This document shows, in pieces, positions 27,693 through 36,595 of a stretch of DNA of 64,000 nucleotides. Source of the DNA: QQVM01 sp964544885 (GTDB lineage: Bacteria; Bacteroidota; Bacteroidia; AKYH767-A; 2013-40CM-41-45). The stretch is from positions 1-64,000 of the forward strand of contig CAZJDX010000014.1 in the NCBI GenBank assembly GCA_964544885.1, read 5' to 3'. Position numbers and translations under genes: made by a program. Below the pieces are notes generated by a model. The model saw only the letters and a list, made by a program, of their open reading frames with translations. It had not been told where the DNA came from and did not search any database. How positions within the stretch are numbered: position 1 is the first letter of the stretch; the number at the start of each line of letters is the position of its first letter.

Positions 27693-29465
27693 TCAGCCTC
27701 CATGATTATTCTTATAAATACCTTCAATCAATGCTGCATTCCTTTCCGAGATCACTTTTCGCTTCAGCTTGAGGGTGGCAGTAAGTTCGCCGGAGTCAAT
27801 GGTCCATTCCTTCGGGAGGAGTTTGAATTTTTTTATTTGCTCAGTCTTTCCGAAATCAGCATTGAAGCCTGCTACTTCTCTTCCTATCCTTTCAATAATC
27901 TCCGGATTGGCAATAAGGGCCTCATTGGATGCATCCGGAATTCCTTTAATCTCACACCATGAACGCAGATGCGCAAAGGAAGGGACAATAAGAGCCGAAG
28001 GAAAATTCCTGTTCTCACCTACCACCATGATCTGCTCAATGAATGGTGATTCTTTCAGTTTATTCTCCAGTGCCTGGGGAGCGATAAACTTTCCACCGGA
28101 TGTTTTAAAGATCTCCTTCTTCCTGTCGGTAATCTTCAGGAAGCGATTATCAACCATAACGCCGATGTCACCGGTGTGAAACCATCCGTCTCCATCAATA
28201 GCCTCCGCGGTGAGATCCGGACGATTGTAATAGCCCAGCATTACATTAGGTCCTTTGCAAAGTATTTCACCGTCGTCTGCAATTTTAACCTGTACATCTT
28301 TGATCACCGGACCAACGGTTCCGAACATAGCGCCATTTTCTTCAAGATTATTAACTGAAATGACGGGAGATGTTTCAGTTAGTCCATAGCCCTCCAGAAC
28401 ATGAATGCCCGCAGCCCAAAAGACCCTGGCAAGACGAGGCTGCAGTGCAGCTCCGCCACTCACGATCACGCGCACATTGCCTCCAAGAGCTTCGCGCCAT
28501 TTTGAAAAGATCAGTTTATTGGCTAGTTTAAGCTGGTATTCATACCATGCTCCGTTCTTTCCATGCATTTCATACTTCAAGCCAAGATTTAATGCCCAGA
28601 AAAACAATCCTTTCTTAATTCCTTTAAGTTCACTGCCTTTCTTGGTTATCTTGTCGTATGTTTTTTCCAGCAGTCTTGGCACGGTGGAAAAGACTTCCGG
28701 ATGCACCTCTTTAAGATTATCCGCAATGGTCTCCATTGTCTCTGCATAATATATGGAGACACCGATATACATATAGAGGTAGGTAAGCATTCGTTCATAA
28801 CTGTGACAAAGCGGAAGAAAACTCAGCGCCTTGTGACGATAATCAACAGGACAAAGTTTCTCCGAGGCAAGAACGTTACTTATAATGTTGTTATGTGAAA
28901 GCATGACACCTTTTGGTGTGCCTGTAGTACCAGAGGTATATAATAATGTGGCAAGGTCAGAAGCCCTGATAGAATCCCTGACTGACTTCAACTCATTCAA
29001 TTCCTCTTCTGAAGGTTCAGCGGCAATTTCTTTCCAGTGTCTTGCCTCTTTCACCTCATCGAAAGTAAAGATGTGGTCAAGTGAGGACACCTGCGTTCTG
29101 ATCCTGCTGATCTTTTCGAACAGCAGAGCATCGCTTATGAATATCGCCCTTGCTCCACAGTCATTCAGGATAAAAACAATTTCTGATTCACTGAGGGTAG
29201 TGTAGATCGGCACATTCACAACTCCGATCTGGAGCATTCCCAGATCTGTAAAATTCCATTCAGGACGGTTGTTGGATATGATGGCAACCTTGTCACTTTT
29301 CTTCAACCCCAGGCGTAACAAGCCAACACTAACCGCATTGATATTGTTAATGAAATCGGCGGTAGAAAACACAGTCCAGTTTCCCTTCCTCTTGGCAGCC
29401 AGCGCGTTTGGCTTTGGAAACTTTTCATGATAATGAAAGGGAATATCAAAAATTCTGGAAATCAT
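27693..29465 (-). CDS. long-chain acyl-CoA synthetase (AMP-binding)
   Basis: 590 residues of the ANL adenylating superfamily. P-loop-like motif TLLYTSGTTGTPKGVMLSH (about 174-192), LEGYGLTETSPVIS, and DGWFHTGDIGVMVDNRFLKI followed by DRKKEIFKTSGGKFIAPQ. It activates fatty acids to acyl-CoA using ATP. First gene of the beta-oxidation run; 51 bases separate it from the FadJ-like gene. The 207-base divergent spacer with the nitronate monooxygenase gene shows no perfect promoter match on this strand. Confidence 0.92.
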   Translation of the reverse strand: MISRIFDIPFHYHEKFPKPNALAAKRKGNWTVFSTADFINNINAVSVGLLRLGLKKSDKVAIISNNRPEWNFTDLGMLQIGVVNVPIYTTLSESEIVFILNDCGARAIFISDALLFEKISRIRTQVSSLDHIFTFDEVKEARHWKEIAAEPSEEELNELKSVRDSIRASDLATLLYTSGTTGTPKGVMLSHNNIISNVLASEKLCPVDYRHKALSFLPLCHSYERMLTYLYMYIGVSIYYAETMETIADNLKEVHPEVFSTVPRLLEKTYDKITKKGSELKGIKKGLFFWALNLGLKYEMHGKNGAWYEYQLKLANKLIFSKWREALGGNVRVIVSGGAALQPRLARVFWAAGIHVLEGYGLTETSPVISVNNLEENGAMFGTVGPVIKDVQVKIADDGEILCKGPNVMLGYYNRPDLTAEAIDGDGWFHTGDIGVMVDNRFLKITDRKKEIFKTSGGKFIAPQALENKLKESPFIEQIMVVGENRNFPSALIVPSFAHLRSWCEIKGIPDASNEALIANPEIIERIGREVAGFNADFGKTEQIKKFKLLPKEWTIDSGELTATLKLKRKVISERNAALIEGIYKNNHGG

Positions 29466-29672
29466 AATATCCTGAGGGCAATTATACTTTCTTCCACCCT
29501 GACCTGGAGCGAAAAAGTATGTAAGAATTACATTTTATGATATTCTGCCAAATTAGTTTAATACTTCACAGGTTTTGCTCCGTGTAAAATTTTTTTTTCA
29601 TTGGATATTAACAAGCATTTGTATTGTTTCCTTTGTGAATGAAAGCATTTATAACCGGCTTATTTGTAATTT

Positions 29673-30692
29673 ATGCATATACAAAACGAACTGACTCGGC
29701 TTTTAAATCTTCGATTTCCATTGGTAATGGCGCCTCTGTTTCTTGTCAGCAATGAAGAAATGGTTATGGAGGCTATCGAAGCCGGAATTCTGGGCTGCTT
29801 TCCGTCCCTGAATTACCGCAGCACCTCCGAACTTGACGCGGTATTGAAGCGACTGAATGATAAACTGGTATCACGGAAAGGCAGTTACGGCACATACGGC
29901 ATGAACCTGATTGTTCAAAAAGCGAATCCCTGGTTTGAGAAGCATCTTTCGGTTTGTGTGGAAAATAAAGTACCGGTTGTCATTACTTCTCTTGGAAATC
30001 CTAAAAGAACCATAGAATCGGTTCATGCCTATGGAGGAAAGGTTTTTTGTGACGTAACAAACCTGGAACATGCCAGAAAATGCATGCAGTCGGAATGTGA
30101 TGGCTTCGTTGCGGTTGGTCAGGGTGCTGGAGGCCATGCCGGACCTTTTCCCTTATTACTTCTGACTGAAGCGCTTCGTCAGGAGTTTCCGGATATTCCG
30201 GTACTGGCCGCAGGCGGAATAGCCAATGGGAGAGCCATCCTTAGCGTTATAGCTTCAGGCGCTTCCGCCGCCTATTGCGGAACAAGATTTATCGCCAGTG
30301 TAGAAGCCGGTGTTTCCGACGAATACAAAGAAGCCATTGTTAACTACCGGATGGATGATATCGTGCTGACAGAAAGAATCAGCGGTACACCTTGCAGTGT
30401 AATCAATACGGAATTCGCGAAGAAAATAGGTACCAGGCAAAACTGGTTCGAAAGATTTATGAGCAGAAATCCACGAACCAGGAAGTATTTCAAGATGCTT
30501 GTACAAAGACGCGGATTCAATTGGCTCGAAGGCGCGATAAAACCTGGTAGTTATAAAAGCCTTTGGTGCGCCGGTCAGTCGGTGGAAATGATCCATGACA
30601 TAAAGCCTGTAAAAATGATCGTAGATGACATGATCCGTGAATTTGAAAGCGCGTACAATGAATTGCGCTCAACCATAAATTCCGGAACATAG
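29673..30692 (+). CDS. nitronate monooxygenase (2-nitropropane dioxygenase family)
   Basis: 339-residue TIM-barrel FMN enzyme. N-terminal FPLVMAPLFLVSNEEMV, the active-site histidine motif GQGAGGHAGPFPLLLL (about residue 150), the FMN phosphate-binding VLAAGGIANGRAILSV and the GTRFIAS segment. The family oxidises alkyl nitronates and also includes enoyl-ACP reductases (FabK) and other FMN oxidoreductases. In Bacteroidota it is commonly found near fatty-acid genes, as here, so a lipid substrate is possible. Divergent from the beta-oxidation operon; the next gene follows after 32 bases. Confidence 0.87.
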   Translation: MHIQNELTRLLNLRFPLVMAPLFLVSNEEMVMEAIEAGILGCFPSLNYRSTSELDAVLKRLNDKLVSRKGSYGTYGMNLIVQKANPWFEKHLSVCVENKVPVVITSLGNPKRTIESVHAYGGKVFCDVTNLEHARKCMQSECDGFVAVGQGAGGHAGPFPLLLLTEALRQEFPDIPVLAAGGIANGRAILSVIASGASAAYCGTRFIASVEAGVSDEYKEAIVNYRMDDIVLTERISGTPCSVINTEFAKKIGTRQNWFERFMSRNPRTRKYFKMLVQRRGFNWLEGAIKPGSYKSLWCAGQSVEMIHDIKPVKMIVDDMIREFESAYNELRSTINSGT

Positions 30693-30724
30693 ATGATCTC
30701 AACAGTAAATCCAATCAGCATTCC

Positions 30725-31234
30725 ATGAAATACCTTTTCAGGCTTCTGGATAAGGCAAAGACCTCTTCCATCAAAAAAATTTTATTGAATTTGGCATTGA
30801 ACCGCGCCATTCCGTTCAACAGACCCCATGGAATAAAAGTGATCGAAGTTTACGAAAGCGGAATACGCACTTTACTGCCCTACTGGAGGATAAACCAGAA
30901 TCACCTTCGCGGCTTGCATGCCTGCGCTCTTGCCACCTTATCTGAATTTACAGCCGGTATTTCACTGGTTCAGGCACTGCGCTCTGAAGAATACCGCCTG
31001 ATCATGAAAGATCTTCACATGATTTACCACTATCAGGGCAAGACGGCTGTGAGCGCCGCATTCGAGTTAAGCGAAGAAAGAATACAAAATGAAATCGTAA
31101 TACCCTTACAGACACAGGATGCTGTATTAATTGAACTCCAGGTAGAGACCCATGACCTGAATTCTAACCATATCTGTACAGCAAAAATCACATGGCAAAT
31201 TAAGAAATGGGAAAAGGTCAGGGAGAAAATCTGA
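30725..31234 (+). CDS. DUF4442 hotdog-fold putative thioesterase
   Basis: 169 residues resembling the DUF4442 hotdog family: RPHGIKVIEVYESGIRTLLPYW, then NHLRGLHACALATLSEFTAGIS (the hotdog helix region), and C-terminal strands LIELQVETHDLNSNHICTAK. Hotdog proteins of this kind often hydrolyse acyl-CoA or acyl-ACP thioesters. It directly follows the nitronate monooxygenase-like gene and is probably co-transcribed with it, beside a fatty-acid degradation operon. Confidence 0.75.
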   Translation: MKYLFRLLDKAKTSSIKKILLNLALNRAIPFNRPHGIKVIEVYESGIRTLLPYWRINQNHLRGLHACALATLSEFTAGISLVQALRSEEYRLIMKDLHMIYHYQGKTAVSAAFELSEERIQNEIVIPLQTQDAVLIELQVETHDLNSNHICTAKITWQIKKWEKVREKI

Positions 31235-31374
31235 GTCAATATAACCCGGTAACCTGTCTGCTTTTTGGGCGAATTAAACCATACATTTAATCACAGGATA
31301 ATTGTTACTATCTTAGTCCCGTAAAAATTATTTCCAACACAAGAGATCACTCTGATTACACAAATAAAACCAGC

Positions 31375-31794
31375 ATGAGAGACATAATGCTCATCGTTCA
31401 CTTCATAGGACTGGCCATGGGTCTTGGTACCAGCTTCGCTTTCATGTTTCTGGGTATTGCAGCGTCCAGAATGGAAAAAACCGAATCGGAGAAATTCCGT
31501 CTCAATTCCTTTGCCATCAGCCGGATGGGACATATCGGTCTGACCTTGCTTATTATTTCCGGGGGATATCTGATGACCCCTTATTGGAAATCACTTTCAT
31601 CATCACCTGTATTGATAACGAAACTTGTGCTGGTCCTGGTTCTTGCTGCTCTTATAGGGATTATCAGTTCGAAAGCCAGGAAAGCCAAAAAGGGCGATGC
31701 GGAAATCCATCTTAAAAAAATAGAACCATTAGGGAAAATCGCTATGATTACTGCTTTGACCATAGTTGTACTGGCAGTATATGCTTTCCACTAA
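31375..31794 (+). CDS. small integral membrane protein, four predicted TM segments
   Basis: 139 residues with hydrophobic segments at about 4-26 (LIVHFIGLAMGLGTSFAFMF), 50-68 (IGLTLLIISGGYLM), 80-97 (LITKLVLVLVLAALIGII) and 118-137 (IAMITALTIVVLAVYAF), joined by a basic loop (SSKARKAKKGD). The layout loosely resembles small CopD/DUF2269-like membrane proteins, but I do not recognise the family with confidence. Confidence 0.65.
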   Translation: MRDIMLIVHFIGLAMGLGTSFAFMFLGIAASRMEKTESEKFRLNSFAISRMGHIGLTLLIISGGYLMTPYWKSLSSSPVLITKLVLVLVLAALIGIISSKARKAKKGDAEIHLKKIEPLGKIAMITALTIVVLAVYAFH

Positions 31795-31795
31795 A

Positions 31796-31851
31796 CCGGA
31801 ATTCAGATATTTCGGCAATCTTTCAGCACGGTGTGACCGGGTGAATTCCGG
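31796..31851. repeat. 9-bp inverted repeat between convergent genes
   Basis: CCGGAATTC (31796-31804) and GAATTCCGG (31843-31851) are exact reverse complements separated by 38 bases, in the 142-base spacer between the membrane-protein gene and the convergent subtilisin-like gene. It could be a bidirectional terminator stem, but no T-run follows directly. Confidence 0.35.
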
Positions 31852-31936
31852 AGGGCAAAATTATGTTTTTATACATTCCGGGTAGATCAGAATGACGAAA
31901 TAAAAAGCCGCCATCTCCTTTCCGACTTAGGGCAGG

Positions 31937-34900
31937 TTAGAACTTCACCGCTTTGAGATAATACTGTCTGTTACCGGTTGTCAGTTTGATCTGGTAGACA
32001 CCTTCGCTATATGCTTGCAGATCTATTTCAGTTTTGAAGTCAGTCTGAATTTTCTCATGCTTTTTACCGATAATCTTTCTGCCATTCATATCATACACTT
32101 CAAGGAGTAAATCCTGGCTTTCAAGATTCCATACATTCAGTGAAAACAAGCCGGAAGAGGGGTTTGGCGCCAGTGAGAACAAAGCAGGTTTTACCGTTTT
32201 TGATATTCCGGGCATAGTGATTGACTCCAGGTTTATATTATCAACATAGAGATTATTTCCATAGTCATTGATGTTTACGAAGCGTATCATCACCTTCGTA
32301 TTGGCATGGCCTGCCAGAGAAAGGCTATCTTTTCTCCAATGTGAAGCTTGTGTAGGTTCCCAATCAGAGGTGGAAGAACCTGCCGATGCGAGAATGGCAC
32401 CAGCCTTAAGATAAGAGGTTGGGATAAAACTCATACCGCAATTGGGAGAAATCTCAACAGACAGCGCATCCGAACTTCCTGAATAATTCGCATAGGCTAC
32501 ATCGAAGGTGAGGAGCGGATCGGATACACCGGTAAAATCGGCAAGAAAGGTTGTCATATAATCTCTTGCACCTGTATTGTTATAGCTGAAGTTATCAAAC
32601 CATGCGGCGGTAGTCATGTTCCCATCGGCACCGGTAATACCGGTTTTCTGTTGCCATTCCTGTGTTGTTCCTGAAGCCTCAATCGCCCAACCTGCGGGAG
32701 GGAACTGGGCTGATTCAAAATCTTCGACAACAGGAACAGCCGCTGCATTGAAAACATCCACGATATGGATTTTACCATTATTCAATGTATTGGCGTCTAC
32801 CGGATAGTTAATATAGATACTGATCTGGTAATTTCCCGGTACGCTCAGGTCGGCAGTGCTTGAAAAAGTATAAGCAATAGTTCCTCCTTGTACCAGTGTA
32901 TCTGCAAATGTTTCGACGACAGGGGCGGCTCCGTTGATACTATATGAAAGTGTAAAGTTATGAGCCAAATTGACCCCATCGTTTCTTATCGAGAGAATGA
33001 CCGGAACGGCAGAAAGATTCTGACAAGGAAAGAGTAATCCTTCGAGGGGGTTCTGTACATTGACCAGATTCAAATCATCGGCAAATGAGCAATTGAGCGA
33101 ACCCGGCGTCTTCTTCACAGCGATGGCCCGTCTTCCCTTGCCCCCATTATTCCCTATGGCTTTCACACTAAACCATGTTTCAAGGGTATCAGAGACCGGA
33201 ATCTGAATGAATGTAGCATTTGTGGTTCCGATGGAATCCATGTACATCGCACCGAGCTGACTCACTTCATATGCTGCGGCACCTGAGGCGGCGGTCCAGC
33301 TCAGTTGCATGGAATTCGCGCAGACAAAATCAATATTGAGATCAGAAGGAAGATTCATTATGGCAAGCTGTCCATTGCTTTCATCCGCAAAACTTCCTCT
33401 GATTACCCGGAGGAGCACCTGGTCTGACACCGTATTTGGAATATTCCAGTCGAATTGCCTGTTGCCTGCCGGAACACCGGTAACTATGGATTGCCAGTTT
33501 GATCCGTTATCCAGAGAATATTCAAGGTCAAAAGTTCCGGTATTACCGTAAGCATCCCAACGCAGCGCCTCAACCTCTCCGGGCACAAAACCTTCTCCTC
33601 CGTTAGGATAGGTGAGCGTTACTTCTTCACCGAGCATTTCCCACAGAATATAATATTGCTGGGTACCTGAAGGAACCATAGTCCCGGTTACTTCAATGGT
33701 ATAATTACCGGCTTGAGGATTTTCAAGTGTCACCTGTTCCATATTGTTGAGATGATCGGCCCCTCGTATGGCCGGTGCTGTAAGATTAGCCACAACCGGA
33801 GTCGGATCGAGAATCCATGGCTCATAAGCTGTTGATCCCGGATCTTCAAGTGTCATATCGAGGTCATTAACCAAGGCGACGGCAGAAACAGGATCACCTT
33901 CCACATCGAGCCAGTAAAGCATGCATTTAAGTTGCTTTACTCCGGCAGGCACGGCAATAACGTGTTGTTTAATGATTCCGTTTGTAAGAGAATCGAGAAG
34001 GTATCTCTCTTCCTGCAGAAGGGTGAGCGCTCTGAATGCATTCACTCTTCCCCAACCATAAGTGAAATCAGGACCGGGATTACCGAGATCCCAGGCTGTG
34101 TTGAGCATTGCGGCCTTGATCAATGGCGAAGGGGCTTCGGTTCCGGGATTCATTTCTCTCCAGGATTGAATGAGTTGTGCCGAAATACCTGCAATACCCG
34201 GACAAGCCGCGCTTGTACCGCCTCCTACCTGATACCGGTTGTTATCGCGTGTTGAATTCTGATCACGACCATTTGCACAGATATCAGGCTTTATACGACC
34301 ATCTTCTGCCGGCCCTCTGCTGCTTGTCGGATCCAAAACATCATAGGCATCCAGGTTTCCGCAGGCGATAACATTCTTCCCTTGTTTGAACCCTCCGGTA
34401 ATTGTACCCCAGGCAGCATTAGTCCCGTAACCGCAGTCATTCTGGCCCCTGTTACCTGCCGAGAATACAAAATTGAAATGAGGGTTTTGGTGAACGATCT
34501 GATCGCCTGTACTTGAAATTGTATTGTAATCATTACAACCCTGGCTGTAACTGGTTGAGGTTATCACTGCTCCATAGGTGGTATAATAATAGGTTGCATT
34601 ATAGACGTGGTCATAAGGAGAGTTGCCATCGTCCACATCATGGATATATATATGAGCCCCATCCGCCATGCCGGCTTTGGTGGGATCCAGATTACCTGCT
34701 CCGACTGCAATCCCTGATGTCATGTCACCATGAGAACCTCCGGGACCTGTGGATATCAATTGTGTGATCCTGCCCGTGAAATCTATATGGGGACCTACCT
34801 CACCGTCATCGGCCAGTGAAATACTAACCCCGCTTCCATCATAGTGTAGACCGGTGGCGTTCTCACTGTTGATCATGTTGCTCCGATGCAGGGAACGCCC

Positions 34901-35554
34901 TTTTGTATCATCAGGCACGGAAGGAGGTTCGACTTCTTCCACATATTTTACGAATGGTAATTCAAGGAGTGTCTGAATCTGATTTTTGGCGATTCTCAGG
35001 CGTACCTGATTTCTTTCAGGAAAACTTTTCAATACCTCATAACCCATAGAGCTAAACTCACGCAGTACAGTCGGTGGGTTTAAATCTTTGTAGTACTGTA
35101 CAAGAAGATCAATAGCCCCCTGATAGGGTATGGCATGCTCCGGAATCGCATTTTCCCGTATAGAACGGCTGCTCTTTTGAACTGAATTCAGGATGAGCAT
35201 GCATCTGATGTCACAAGTAGTCAGAATTGAAAGGTCCGCATCCGATTGAATACTGGTAAGAAAGGCATTGTAAGGAATATAGTGCAGCAAATGTATACCG
35301 GCTGACTTCAGTTTATTCCTCAATGCGACTGAAGGCGTACTGTTAAAATGCAGAACCCGATAGTAACGACCATCGATCATTTCCTTTGGCTGTACTCCAG
35401 GATCCTTTACTGCAATGAAATCCTGATTCGTTTTAATTGTACCTGACTGGAATAATATCTGATCTTTTCTTATTTGAGGGTGTCTTGCCGCTAAATTATT
35501 CAAAAAGGAAAGCATGAATAATAATAGTAACGAAGCGCGTAATGTGTTTCGCAT
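31937..35554 (-). CDS. T9SS-sorted S8 (subtilisin-like) serine protease
   Basis: 1205 residues. Signal peptide (LLLLFMLSFLNNLAA), a propeptide-like region to about residue 220, then the S8 domain with Asp in SISLADDGEVGPHIDF (about 246), His in GGSHGDMTSGIAVGAG (about 273) and Ser in GGGTSAACPGIAGIS (about 447). Then a pre-peptidase or P-like beta domain, an Ig-like region (LTYPNGGEGFVPGEVEALRW), a fibronectin III-like module (SMQLSWTAASGAAAYEVSQ), a MAM/LamG-like region and a T9SS type A sorting domain from about SLAPNPSSGLFSLNVW. A large secreted or surface protease for protein degradation. Confidence 0.9.
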   Translation of the reverse strand: MRNTLRASLLLLFMLSFLNNLAARHPQIRKDQILFQSGTIKTNQDFIAVKDPGVQPKEMIDGRYYRVLHFNSTPSVALRNKLKSAGIHLLHYIPYNAFLTSIQSDADLSILTTCDIRCMLILNSVQKSSRSIRENAIPEHAIPYQGAIDLLVQYYKDLNPPTVLREFSSMGYEVLKSFPERNQVRLRIAKNQIQTLLELPFVKYVEEVEPPSVPDDTKGRSLHRSNMINSENATGLHYDGSGVSISLADDGEVGPHIDFTGRITQLISTGPGGSHGDMTSGIAVGAGNLDPTKAGMADGAHIYIHDVDDGNSPYDHVYNATYYYTTYGAVITSTSYSQGCNDYNTISSTGDQIVHQNPHFNFVFSAGNRGQNDCGYGTNAAWGTITGGFKQGKNVIACGNLDAYDVLDPTSSRGPAEDGRIKPDICANGRDQNSTRDNNRYQVGGGTSAACPGIAGISAQLIQSWREMNPGTEAPSPLIKAAMLNTAWDLGNPGPDFTYGWGRVNAFRALTLLQEERYLLDSLTNGIIKQHVIAVPAGVKQLKCMLYWLDVEGDPVSAVALVNDLDMTLEDPGSTAYEPWILDPTPVVANLTAPAIRGADHLNNMEQVTLENPQAGNYTIEVTGTMVPSGTQQYYILWEMLGEEVTLTYPNGGEGFVPGEVEALRWDAYGNTGTFDLEYSLDNGSNWQSIVTGVPAGNRQFDWNIPNTVSDQVLLRVIRGSFADESNGQLAIMNLPSDLNIDFVCANSMQLSWTAASGAAAYEVSQLGAMYMDSIGTTNATFIQIPVSDTLETWFSVKAIGNNGGKGRRAIAVKKTPGSLNCSFADDLNLVNVQNPLEGLLFPCQNLSAVPVILSIRNDGVNLAHNFTLSYSINGAAPVVETFADTLVQGGTIAYTFSSTADLSVPGNYQISIYINYPVDANTLNNGKIHIVDVFNAAAVPVVEDFESAQFPPAGWAIEASGTTQEWQQKTGITGADGNMTTAAWFDNFSYNNTGARDYMTTFLADFTGVSDPLLTFDVAYANYSGSSDALSVEISPNCGMSFIPTSYLKAGAILASAGSSTSDWEPTQASHWRKDSLSLAGHANTKVMIRFVNINDYGNNLYVDNINLESITMPGISKTVKPALFSLAPNPSSGLFSLNVWNLESQDLLLEVYDMNGRKIIGKKHEKIQTDFKTEIDLQAYSEGVYQIKLTTGNRQYYLKAVKF

Positions 35555-35788
35555 GATGCTGATTTATTTATGTTAAAGTACGTTAAAAAGCCTGATTCCG
35601 GCAAGTGGAATCAGTTCTTTATCAGAAATAATTCCATGACCGATGACAGGTGTTTAATGTGCCTGATACCGGATATAGACAGTATGAATGCTGATAAGCG
35701 TTAAAATTGCCTGCTGATACGAACCTTTTCAACTGAAACTTAAAAGGAGAACAATGATTTTATAAGTTTACCGCCTTATCCATAACTG
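35555..35788. other. divergent intergenic region between S8 protease and plsC
   Basis: 234 bases. Apart from the hairpin at 35592-35614, the only promoter-like string seen is TAAGTTTA at 35763-35770 (one mismatch to TAnnTTTG) ahead of plsC. No ORF. Confidence 0.4.
35592..35614. other. hairpin in the leader of the S8 protease gene
   Basis: CTGATTCC (35592-35599) and GGAATCAG (35607-35614) form a perfect 8-bp stem with a 7-base loop, 38 bases upstream of the protease ATG. No U-run follows on the minus strand. Possible operator or mRNA leader structure. Confidence 0.35.
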
Positions 35789-36529
35789 ATGACGGAAAAA
35801 TTTCTGCGGACGATCCTTGGCATCTGGGCATTATTGATCTTTTCAGCAAGCCTGATCATAGCAGGTCTCCTGTACTTCTTCATTTTTACTTTCTTGCCTT
35901 CGGGCAAGGCACCACATATTGCTCATAGAAAGGTTTCCCGAAGCTGGGCCCGTGTATTATTCCTTTTATTCGGAGTGAGAATCAGTATCAAGAACAAGTC
36001 TGTTTTGAAAAAGAATCAGGTCTATGTGTTCGCAGCTAATCACCGATCGATGCTTGACATTCCCGCCTATGCTCTGTCCTGTACCCATACCTTCAGGTTC
36101 TTAGCTAAGGCTGAACTCACAAAGATCCCTGTTCTGGGTTATATTATCCGCCATTTGTACATCAGCGTTGACAGGAAGAACAAAGCCGCCAGGGCAAAGA
36201 GCATGGAAAACATGCAAGAGTCACTCAATGAAGGCATATCTGTTTTCATTTGCCCTGAAGGAACACGAAATAAGAGCGATGCTCCCCTTCTTCCATTTCA
36301 TGACGGAGCGTTTCGACTGGCTATCTCCGCACAGGTACCTCTTGCTGTCCTGACAATTCTGAACAGCGGAGAACTTTTATCGCCCAGGCACCCGCTGATG
36401 CTAAAGCCGGGAAGAATTTTTTGTGTTTGGGCAGAACCTGTAGATACCCAAGGCATGACGGAAGATGACATTCCGTTGCTCAGGGAGAAAGTCAGGACCA
36501 TCATGGAGACGGAACTGAAGAAGGGATGA
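35789..36529 (+). CDS. plsC: 1-acyl-sn-glycerol-3-phosphate acyltransferase
   Basis: 246 residues: an N-terminal TM segment (IWALLIFSASLIIAGLLYFF), then the acyltransferase domain with the HX4D catalytic motif in ANHRSMLDIP (about residue 83) and the phosphate-binding EGTR in FICPEGTRNKSD (about 156). It transfers an acyl chain to lysophosphatidate at the inner membrane in phospholipid synthesis. The UbiD-family gene follows after 66 bases on the same strand. Confidence 0.9.
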   Translation: MTEKFLRTILGIWALLIFSASLIIAGLLYFFIFTFLPSGKAPHIAHRKVSRSWARVLFLLFGVRISIKNKSVLKKNQVYVFAANHRSMLDIPAYALSCTHTFRFLAKAELTKIPVLGYIIRHLYISVDRKNKAARAKSMENMQESLNEGISVFICPEGTRNKSDAPLLPFHDGAFRLAISAQVPLAVLTILNSGELLSPRHPLMLKPGRIFCVWAEPVDTQGMTEDDIPLLREKVRTIMETELKKG

Positions 36530-36595
36530 ATTCCGTAAACCTAAATCACGGTTCCCTTCCTATTTTGATTTATCTTTACGATTCAATTTACTACC

